Below are positions 1-6,578 of a DNA stretch of 25,209 nucleotides, in pieces. Position numbers and translations under genes: made by a program. Source of the stretch: a virus. The stretch covers positions 1-25,209 of IMG/VR virus record IMGVR_UViG_3300010389_000122; one strand, written 5' to 3'. The number at the start of each line of letters is the position of its first letter. Positions within the stretch are counted from its first letter, which is position 1. A model generated the notes under the pieces. That model saw only the letters and a list, made by a program, of their open reading frames with translations, did not search any database and had not been told where the DNA came from.

Positions 1-392
1 GAATAAGGAATCATTTCTTGAGCTTCGTGTATATGCTCACATTTTTTTCTCATATAATCTAAAGCTTCTTCTACTGATTTTAGATATACTGGTGGAGTCT
101 CAGGATAATCTAAAATAGTCTCAGCAGCACCTTGATAACCTTCAAGTACTGTATCTATTAGATCTGGAAGTGCTTCATACAACTCACCTAAAGCCATATG
201 CTGTGCAAAAGCTCCGCTACCATTAACTCTTAAGTGCAGTTTATGAAACTCTGGCGTAGTTTTTAGAAGACATCCTAGTGTCATTGCTAAATAAGCACCC
301 GGATCATTAGATGCGGTCATAGAAGATTTCATCATGCCCATAGGCTTGGATTCTTCTGCATCTCTTTTTAAAATTCTACTTTTTTGTATCAT
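1..392 (-). CDS. Dps/ferritin-like domain protein, 3' part cut by window edge
   Basis: The gene starts at the ATG at 392, five bases after the stop of the upstream gene, and runs off the left edge, so only about 130 codons are visible. The visible part is mostly helical, with FHKLHLRVNGSGAFAQH followed by LGELYEALPDLIDTVLEGYQG. The H..HL, H...L.ELYE and D...E pattern is the first-half signature of Dps/ferritin-like four-helix bundles, as in DUF5856-type phage proteins. Such proteins bind or oxidise iron and some coat DNA. In a late structural operon beside four very basic proteins, a virion or DNA-protection role is possible but inferred. The second half with the remaining metal ligands lies outside the window, so catalytic competence cannot be judged. 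Confidence 0.55.
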   Translation of the reverse strand, partial: MIQKSRILKRDAEESKPMGMMKSSMTASNDPGAYLAMTLGCLLKTTPEFHKLHLRVNGSGAFAQHMALGELYEALPDLIDTVLEGYQGAAETILDYPETPPVYLKSVEEALDYMRKKCEHIHEAQEMIPY

Positions 393-397
393 GGGTT

Positions 398-1105
398 TTA
401 GTTATTTCCTTCTACTTGTGAAGAAGCTGTTTGCTGTTGGTTAAATGACTCAATATCACCAGCCAATATCTTAGCAGCCTCATCTATAAATAATTCAACA
501 ATATCATCCTTAAATTCACATTCTACATCAGCTGTAGTAGCTTGTTGTGTATAGGGATCTACACAACCTGCAATTTCTATTCTAATAGGTTGTCTATAAT
601 AAGATAAGATTGCTTCAGAAATATCAAACTCATTATTAGTATAGATACGCACTCTGTTTGTTTTTAATGTACAGAAGGTTTCTCCCCACTCAAAGCTTGG
701 TTGTTTGTTCTTATCTCTAAGTAGCTCATCTACGTTTGCCTCTTCAGCTAAGTAGATAACCATGTTTCTTTTATCATTGCAACAGTTATTGTCTGCTTTA
801 CCGGTGATTCTTTTCCATTCCATATAATCATCAGGTAAAATCAAAGATGATTCATAATAAAGATCCTTCTTAGAAAGATTAATTACTTCTTCTTTAAGTA
901 ATATTTGTAAATCATCTATACGTCTTTTAGACTGCTCATCTCCCGTTTGTTTCACGTTAAGACCATGCAAGTTTCTACGACACCATGCAACTTGGCCTTT
1001 ATTAAAAGCCTCAACAATTTGCCAGCACTCTATATTATCATAGTCTAAACTAGCAATCTTATTAAGCCTTTGCTTTATCTTAAGTTGTATAGTTGCGTTA
1101 TTCAT
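398..1105 (-). CDS. putative head-tail connector / portal-proximal ring protein
   Basis: A 235-aa protein with an ATG at 1105 that overlaps the upstream stop codon (TAATG), implying translational coupling. The N-terminal half is helical. The middle contains SLILPDDYMEWKRITG and a beta-rich stretch ending in ILSYYRQPIRIEI, then a helical C-terminus rich in D/E and Q. The length, the fold pattern and the position downstream of capsid genes resemble the adaptor (tail-tube or ring) proteins under the portal in podoviruses and crAss-like phages. No single motif proves it. It could also be another virion protein. Confidence 0.45.
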   Translation of the reverse strand: MNNATIQLKIKQRLNKIASLDYDNIECWQIVEAFNKGQVAWCRRNLHGLNVKQTGDEQSKRRIDDLQILLKEEVINLSKKDLYYESSLILPDDYMEWKRITGKADNNCCNDKRNMVIYLAEEANVDELLRDKNKQPSFEWGETFCTLKTNRVRIYTNNEFDISEAILSYYRQPIRIEIAGCVDPYTQQATTADVECEFKDDIVELFIDEAAKILAGDIESFNQQQTASSQVEGNN

Positions 1106-1287
1106 TACTTAGCTTTTCTTTTCTTACCAGCAGCTGCCATTTTAGCCATTTTCTTTTTTCCATATTTCTTACGTCCTATAGAAGCAGCAATAGCTTTAGC
1201 TGCTTTTTCAGATTTACCGCTTTTCTTAATTTTATCTTTAAGAGCTTTAAATCTTTTACCTGTTCCTAACTTTGGTTTCTTTTTCAT
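1105..1287 (-). CDS. small lysine-rich phage protein (60 aa)
   Basis: A very basic 60-aa protein beginning MKKKPKLGTGKRFKALKDK and containing IGRKKYGKKKMAKM. I use the ATG at 1287; a longer frame would need a TTG at 1296. The KLGTG.RFKAL...IGRKKYG pattern matches small basic proteins I recall from tailed phages, where the function is unknown. It ends in a TAATG overlap with the next gene. It is one of four consecutive Lys/Arg-rich proteins after the capsid genes. A DNA-condensing or packaged virion role is inferred from charge and location only. Confidence 0.6.
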   Translation of the reverse strand: MKKKPKLGTGKRFKALKDKIKKSGKSEKAAKAIAASIGRKKYGKKKMAKMAAAGKKRKAK

Positions 1288-1314
1288 GTATCCCAATATA
1301 TAAAAAACAAATCA

Positions 1315-1620
1315 TCACCATTTGACTTTATGTGACCAGTATCTAGCTGAGAAGATATCTGGCTTGCTGTCTTGAGCATTGTGTCTTGCGTAATAACTTT
1401 TTTTTCTGGCTTTATCTTTTGCTGATTTAGGATTTTTTCCTGCTCCCTTAACTCCTTGTTGTCCAAATCTTATTAGTTTAGTTTTATCACCTTTTTTAGC
1501 TACAACCACATGTGACTTCTTTGGATGACTAGGTGTACGTTTAGGTTTGTTATACCCAGAAACCCCAGCTCTTGCAAGCTTGGGGTCTTTTTTCTTGGTA
1601 TTACTTTTTTTAGTTGCCAT
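1315..1620 (-). CDS. small basic conserved phage protein (101 aa)
   Basis: A basic 101-aa protein starting at the ATG at 1620, which overlaps the previous stop (TAATG). Recognisable blocks are GYNKPKRTPSHPKKSHVVVA, LIRFGQQGV, KKSYYARHN and the C-terminal YWSHKVKW. This combination matches a family of small basic proteins that recur in marine phages (possibly DUF6321, from memory). Their function is not established. Conserved aromatic and His residues suggest a folded domain rather than a simple basic tail. The setting is the late operon, with the other small basic proteins. Confidence 0.65.
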   Translation of the reverse strand: MATKKSNTKKKDPKLARAGVSGYNKPKRTPSHPKKSHVVVAKKGDKTKLIRFGQQGVKGAGKNPKSAKDKARKKSYYARHNAQDSKPDIFSARYWSHKVKW

Positions 1621-2015
1621 TATCTCTTTTTACCTTTATGTAAACCGTGTTTAGCATGTTGCTTACCAGCTTTAGTAGCAGCCCTCTTTTTCTTATTAGC
1701 AGCTGCTAGTTTTTTTCTGCCACCGGAAGTACTTTTTAATTTAGCTATAGTTTTAGCAGGTGCATAAACTTCACCTGTTTTAGATGACTTTTTACCTGAT
1801 GGAGTTCTCCATTTCTGTTTACTCCATTTAGATAAACTGTTCTTAGAAGACTTCTTGCCAGAATATCCTCCTCCAGCTTTTTTGTAAGCTTTGACAGCAG
1901 CCTGCGCTTTACGTGCAGACCACTGACCAGCTTTTGTGCCGTGTGAAGCTTGAGATTTTATTCTAGAAACTATACGTTTCCAAAGAGCACTATTAGTCTT
2001 CTTAGCAGTAGACAT
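1620..2015 (-). CDS. DUF5872-like basic protein (131 aa)
   Basis: A 131-aa, Lys/Ser/Gly-rich protein. The block LWKRIVSRIKSQ ... GQWSARKAQAAVKAYKKAGG ... NSLSKWSKQKWRTPSGKKSS followed by a GEVYAPAK region matches the DUF5872 family, which I know from giant viruses and phages and which has no firm function. The C-terminal third is a low-complexity K/A/H tail. The ATG at 2015 nearly touches the preceding stop (TAA at 2018-2016). The stop overlaps the start of the next gene, so it is coupled in the basic-protein cluster. DNA binding is plausible from charge but unproven. Confidence 0.65.
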   Translation of the reverse strand: MSTAKKTNSALWKRIVSRIKSQASHGTKAGQWSARKAQAAVKAYKKAGGGYSGKKSSKNSLSKWSKQKWRTPSGKKSSKTGEVYAPAKTIAKLKSTSGGRKKLAAANKKKRAATKAGKQHAKHGLHKGKKR

Positions 2016-2261
2016 TTATTTCATCTTTTTAGAAAGCCCTGGTAAAAGTTTGTATGAACCTCCGCACTTATATGCTTCCATTGAAGATCCTCCCATTTTG
2101 TTATAACCTTTAGATTTCATTGAAGATCCCCCCATTTTCTTATAACCTTTAGCTTTCAAAGCATCAAATAAAGCTTGTCCACCTTTACCCATTTTAGGTG
2201 CTCCTGACTTGTTTCCACTTACGTTGAAAACATTTGTTTTTGTTTTCTTATCAAATAACAT
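2016..2261 (-). CDS. Gly/Lys/Met-rich small protein with tandem 13-aa repeat
   Basis: An 81-aa protein starting at the ATG at 2261. Residues around 40-62 contain two near-identical copies of a KGY(K/N)KMGGSSM unit, encoded by a 39-nt tandem DNA repeat. The C-terminus is basic (LLPGLSKKMK). I do not recognise a family. It is the first of four small basic genes after the 379-aa head-region gene. The 47-nt gap upstream holds only AT-rich sequence. The repeat suggests a flexible or multivalent segment rather than an enzyme. Confidence 0.6.
   Translation of the reverse strand: MLFDKKTKTNVFNVSGNKSGAPKMGKGGQALFDALKAKGYKKMGGSSMKSKGYNKMGGSSMEAYKCGGSYKLLPGLSKKMK
2079..2156 (-). repeat. 39-nt tandem repeat, two copies, in frame
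   Basis: CATTGAAGATCC starts at 2079 and again at 2118, each copy followed by a CCCATTTT and TTATAACCTTTAG block. The unit is 39 nt (13 codons), so copy-number change keeps the frame of the 81-aa gene. The copies differ at only a few positions, suggesting recent duplication. Confidence 0.75.
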
Positions 2262-2308
2262 AACTAAATTTTTTATAAACAGTTTACTATATAATATAGC
2301 AAAAAAAA

Positions 2309-3448
2309 TTAATTATTCCAATAGTTTTCAATCTCATCCATAATTCTGACAAGCATATCTTCATTTAATGGATTCTTTAGATATAGCACTACGTCAGATA
2401 CATTTCTTCCTAGCATTGTAGATGATTGGCTATGATAAAGCATACCGTCAGCTTTTAAAGAAATAGTTTTGTAGAATGATGCATCTTTAACTAATGCTTT
2501 TAGTTTAAGAGTTTCCATATCTAACTTTGCTGTTTCAATAAATCTATCAGCAGCTTTAGTTTTGTTTGACTCTGCACCTTCACCAGCAATATATTCATCT
2601 AGTACATCATAAAGAACATCTGCTGGAGTATGTAACTTGTAAGTTGCACTATCTGTATCTAATACTTTAGTAACATATAATAGCTTCTTATGGTTTTTGT
2701 TAGCCATATTATCCAGAAGACCAATTGCTTTATTACGTAATTTTTTGTAGCTAGTTCTTGCAGATACTGTGTGTACTTCTTTATCTAAATAAAATTTAGG
2801 TGAAACTGGTTGTGCTACAGCGTCTTCATAGCTTTTACCAATAAGATCAAATCCTCCTGCTTCAATTGCAATAAACTTAATTAAATCATAAGGATCTTGC
2901 ATTGGGTTTAAATGTACAGGCTCATTACCTACACGTAATGAAATCTTACTCCAAAACTCATGATTATCAGGACGTAACAATTTAACTTTACTCCAGAATT
3001 CTTCATCTTCAATTTTAATTACATTAGTTGCTAACATTTTTTCTAAATGGGCAACTATAGCTCTAATGTTATAAATAACACTTTCTTTTTGTTCAGGATC
3101 TTTTATGTTTTGAACTTCCGGAGCAAACTCATCTAGTCCAGTAATGTAACGTACAATACCATTTCTTTCAATAGCAGCTAATTGTTCTATATGATAAATA
3201 CCTGGGAATACAGCATAACCATAATCTTCTAGACCCATGTTTTCTTTAAAACGGTCTACATAAGGTTTAATGCTAATTTTACCAGAACCATTGAACATTG
3301 TAGTTAAAGGATCTGCTTTAGCTTTCTTTTTAGGTAACTCCATAGTTACTGTTTCAGGGATTGATGCTTCTAGTGTTGAAGCGTTTGGTGATCCTTTTAC
3401 TTCTACAGTATCACCTTCTACCATTTGGGGTGTTTGTTTTTTTGCCAT
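2309..3448 (-). CDS. conserved head-region structural protein (379 aa), function unknown
   Basis: A 379-aa protein starting at the ATG at 3448, the first gene after the terminator that follows the major capsid gene. The N-terminus (about 60 residues) is low-complexity with TPQMVEGDTVEVKGSP. The rest looks globular and mostly alpha-helical, with PGIYHIEQLAAIERNGIVRY, HLEKMLATN and a C-terminal ENYWNN. I recognise no catalytic motif. Its place directly after the capsid gene suggests a virion component such as an auxiliary capsid, head-fibre or cargo protein; this is inferred from synteny. The leader contains the ACCAACAAA sequence also seen before two other late genes. Confidence 0.5.
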   Translation of the reverse strand: MAKKQTPQMVEGDTVEVKGSPNASTLEASIPETVTMELPKKKAKADPLTTMFNGSGKISIKPYVDRFKENMGLEDYGYAVFPGIYHIEQLAAIERNGIVRYITGLDEFAPEVQNIKDPEQKESVIYNIRAIVAHLEKMLATNVIKIEDEEFWSKVKLLRPDNHEFWSKISLRVGNEPVHLNPMQDPYDLIKFIAIEAGGFDLIGKSYEDAVAQPVSPKFYLDKEVHTVSARTSYKKLRNKAIGLLDNMANKNHKKLLYVTKVLDTDSATYKLHTPADVLYDVLDEYIAGEGAESNKTKAADRFIETAKLDMETLKLKALVKDASFYKTISLKADGMLYHSQSSTMLGRNVSDVVLYLKNPLNEDMLVRIMDEIENYWNN

Positions 3449-3483
3449 TTTTTTAAAATTTGTTGGTTATTAAACTGACTTGT

Positions 3484-3512
3484 AAAAAAAAGGGAGGAGT
3501 TTACCCCCTCCC
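3484..3512 (-). terminator. intrinsic terminator after the major capsid gene
   Basis: On the minus strand a GGGAGG stem (complement of 3507-3512) pairs with CCTCCC (complement of 3492-3497) around a short loop, followed by eight U (A-run 3484-3491). It lies 18 nt past the capsid stop codon. It may cap capsid mRNA or lower expression of the downstream genes relative to the capsid protein. Confidence 0.85.
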
Positions 3513-3529
3513 TTGTTTTCTATTCTTTA

Positions 3530-5155
3530 TTAGAATGATCCACCAGTAATTGGGTTTCTCATAACAATTTTTAGAACTTTAGTTGGGTCTTTCACCCAGA
3601 TTGCCGGCATGACTTGCGTCATATATACACGGTAACCATTGAACTGTCCAGAAGACTGGAATCCTTGGCTTCTACCCATGTAGTCCATAGTACCATTTTG
3701 ATACCACCACTTCAATTGGTTATCCCAAGATAACTTCAACATATAGATGTTGTCATTAGTGTTATCTGTGATATCAAAGATAATGAATGAGTAAGAAGAT
3801 AATGGATGTCCATCAATAACTGGGTTCTCAATGTCATTAGTATGAACATTGTCAAATGCTGGGTTAATTACAAACTCAACGTTTGCCAAGAATGGAATTA
3901 CATAGCTAGTGTATGCGTATCCAAACCCTAGGTTCATACCTTTACCAGTAATTGCTCCAATTCCGCTTTCTTCTGCGTTCAATGTAAAGTTTTGAGAAGA
4001 TGCTTCACGCTTAATAGCTTCATTAACCATGCGCATTCCACCCATACCTGTTTGAACAATGATCTTACGTTTCGGATCTGGACCAGTAAACTCAACACGT
4101 CCATTGTAGAAGTTGTAAAGTTCAGCACGGAATAACTCCAAGTTGAAAGAAGACTTGTTGTATACTCTTTTGAAAGAGTTATCCAACTGCTTCCAAAGAC
4201 CAACAGACATTCTGATATCATCTGGACCGTCTTGACGTACTCTACCTCCGTGACCCCACATCAAGTAAGTTTCAATGTCAGTAGCAATTTTGCTCAAGTG
4301 AGCAGCTTCCAAAGATGTCAAGAAAGTTCTAGAAAGATCTCCGTTAGCCATTGCACGCTTAACATAGTCTTTACCCATAGTTCCTACCATTTCCTCAATA
4401 GTAGATACAGAAGGATTCATGTTTTTATCAAAGTTTCTCCAGATTTCAGTTACAGGAACTGTTCCGTCTGCATTCATTCCTCCTTTAATCTGCATGTCTG
4501 CACGTGAAGAAATTGAATAGTGTACGTGAGCTTCAGCACCACCTACATAGTTATAGAACTCACGGAATCCTGATTTAGTTGTGATATCAGAGAAACGCTC
4601 TCCGTACTCACCTCTTGCAGAACCTTTACGGAAGAACTTAGTACCAGACTTCAAGAATTGGTTATCTAAGAACTTGTAAGAGTCATTGTTTACCAACTGT
4701 ACTGTGTAAACAAATCCATCTCCTAAAGGAAGAATATCATCCTCAGCAGATACAAGAAGTTCCACACCATTGTACTTGTCATAAGTAATGATATCCCCAT
4801 GTCCAAACTCACGCTTGTTAAGCTTGATTTTGAATGTAGTACCATCAATACCTTTCTGAAGATTATTTGGTTCAATGTCTTCAGTGATGTAAGGAAGATC
4901 CTGAGAAACAGGGGTCTGCCATTTGTACTCACCGCGTACATTATCTACTTCAATTACGTTCTTTCCACCAAAGCTAGACATTTGATAAAGAGGCATCTCT
5001 ACTTTTTGAGTCATAGCCCAGATATCAACTGGTCCCATGTCAGTAGGTTCCGCATCTTTAAGCATGTTAGCCAAGTGATAAGAATCAATGTGTGAGCTTG
5101 CCTGATATGAAGTATCTCTCAGAAACAGCCCATTGTTAAAACTTGGTGTTGCCAT
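3530..5155 (-). CDS. major capsid protein
   Basis: A 541-aa protein from the ATG at 5155. The N-terminus carries SYHLANMLKDAEPTDMGPVD and the C-terminal region IKREASSQNFTLNAEESGIG, FLANVEFVINPAFDN and the closing IVMRNPITGGSF. I associate these with HK97-fold major capsid proteins of crAss-like phages. Length and position (portal, scaffold candidate, capsid) fit. It would form the icosahedral shell. The gene ends just before a strong terminator, matching the need for high, discrete expression. GC content looks slightly higher than in neighbouring genes, common for highly expressed capsid genes. I see no truncation or frameshift. Confidence 0.85.
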   Translation of the reverse strand: MATPSFNNGLFLRDTSYQASSHIDSYHLANMLKDAEPTDMGPVDIWAMTQKVEMPLYQMSSFGGKNVIEVDNVRGEYKWQTPVSQDLPYITEDIEPNNLQKGIDGTTFKIKLNKREFGHGDIITYDKYNGVELLVSAEDDILPLGDGFVYTVQLVNNDSYKFLDNQFLKSGTKFFRKGSARGEYGERFSDITTKSGFREFYNYVGGAEAHVHYSISSRADMQIKGGMNADGTVPVTEIWRNFDKNMNPSVSTIEEMVGTMGKDYVKRAMANGDLSRTFLTSLEAAHLSKIATDIETYLMWGHGGRVRQDGPDDIRMSVGLWKQLDNSFKRVYNKSSFNLELFRAELYNFYNGRVEFTGPDPKRKIIVQTGMGGMRMVNEAIKREASSQNFTLNAEESGIGAITGKGMNLGFGYAYTSYVIPFLANVEFVINPAFDNVHTNDIENPVIDGHPLSSYSFIIFDITDNTNDNIYMLKLSWDNQLKWWYQNGTMDYMGRSQGFQSSGQFNGYRVYMTQVMPAIWVKDPTKVLKIVMRNPITGGSF

Positions 5156-5193
5156 TGTAACGGGTTTTTATTTATTATTAATTGTTTACTAAT

Positions 5194-6465
5194 TTATCTC
5201 CCAAAGAAATTTCTACGTGGTCTTTGGATTCCACTTTTTCTTTTTCCAGTATCTCTACCATCTTCTCTAGCAGTAGAAATATTTTTTGTTGATTGCTCAG
5301 TTTTTAATGTGCGCAATACTTTTTCATTTGTTTCTTGCTCTACGTTACTTTTAATGTTATTTCTGTAGCCATCTGGATCAGCCAGTAACCAAAGAGCTTC
5401 TGCAATTAAATCATGTCTTGGCTCAACCCACTGGTACTTTTCTAATAAGTGACCTAACATGTTTGTTTGCTTTCCACTAATAGATGGATAATTAGATTGC
5501 ACTAATCCTGCGTATAGCATGTTTTGTGTTTTATTATCTAAATCTATTCCGTTTAGTTTACCTTTCTCTAAAGTAGAGTAAACACTCTCAATATATCTTT
5601 GAGATTGTGCTTGTCTCTTTTTAGTTTCTTCTTGCTGCTTTGCAAGCTTCTGTTCAATTACTTGTTGTTGCATTGCATCAAGCTTAGGTTTAAACTGATT
5701 TGCTTTTTTCAACAAGTCACCTCTATCTTCTAAACTATAGATTTCATCTTCTATCTCTTCCGGTGTTCCATAATTAGTAGCTTGTAAATAAGCTCTGATT
5801 ATTTGTTTCTGTCCACCCTCTGATCCAGGATCTAAATCTTTAATCTCATTACTTGCAGCTAAAGCACTGAACATTCCTTTTAAGTCTTGTCCTCCATTTG
5901 CAATATAATTATATGCTTGTTGCATTTCTGGAGGTAACTGTGAAAAGAAAGACTCAGGTACTTGATTCATTAACTTATTTTCAAGTGCTTCAAAGTTAGC
6001 TGTGATTAGTTCTTGAAAATCATCACTTGTATAATCATCAATTGGTTCATCATTACCCTTATCATCTTGAAAAGGTTTTAACAAGCCTTTTTCAATTAAT
6101 GATTTAGCCGCAGTAACTAATGCTGTTGGTCTACCTCCTTTGTTTTTCTTTTCAGGTGCATCATACTCATCATCATCATCATCTGACGGTATTGCTAAGG
6201 TATCCTCCAGGTCTTGTTTAGTTAACCTTTCTTTCTTTTCTGCAGTTGGCTCTGTAGATGTTTCATCTTCAGCTTCTACAGTTTTTTCTTCAGTTGCAGT
6301 AACGTCTGCATTGTCAAGGAACGTTGTGTCTACGGTCATTGGAGAAAAAACGTTTTTCTTCTCTGGTTTTTCTTCTGCTAACATAACAGTGTCAACCCCC
6401 GTACCTAATAGTTCATCCAGATTTACATCTATTTCTTGAACACTAGTGTTATCTTCTTTATTCAT
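5194..6465 (-). CDS. putative scaffold / capsid-assembly protein
   Basis: A 423-aa protein between portal and major capsid protein, the usual place for a scaffold. The N-terminal ~110 residues are strongly acidic and low-complexity (including SDDDDDEYDAPEKK). The middle is helical with a likely coiled coil around KANQFKPKLDAMQQQVIEQK. The C-terminus is basic (QRPRRNFFGR). Acidic disordered N-terminus, helical core and basic capsid-binding tail are typical of scaffolds, but no sequence signature confirms it. The start is the ATG at 6465, preceded by the AAACCAACAAA leader. The 113-nt gap before it is AT-rich and may hold a promoter. Confidence 0.5.
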   Translation of the reverse strand: MNKEDNTSVQEIDVNLDELLGTGVDTVMLAEEKPEKKNVFSPMTVDTTFLDNADVTATEEKTVEAEDETSTEPTAEKKERLTKQDLEDTLAIPSDDDDDEYDAPEKKNKGGRPTALVTAAKSLIEKGLLKPFQDDKGNDEPIDDYTSDDFQELITANFEALENKLMNQVPESFFSQLPPEMQQAYNYIANGGQDLKGMFSALAASNEIKDLDPGSEGGQKQIIRAYLQATNYGTPEEIEDEIYSLEDRGDLLKKANQFKPKLDAMQQQVIEQKLAKQQEETKKRQAQSQRYIESVYSTLEKGKLNGIDLDNKTQNMLYAGLVQSNYPSISGKQTNMLGHLLEKYQWVEPRHDLIAEALWLLADPDGYRNNIKSNVEQETNEKVLRTLKTEQSTKNISTAREDGRDTGKRKSGIQRPRRNFFGR

Positions 6466-6578
6466 TTTGTTGGTTTTTTGTTATTACTAACTACTATAAT
6501 ATACAACAAACTTATTAAAAATTAAATATATCAGGTTTGATATTTTGCTATCTTTAAAAATATTTTGCCATTATATAG

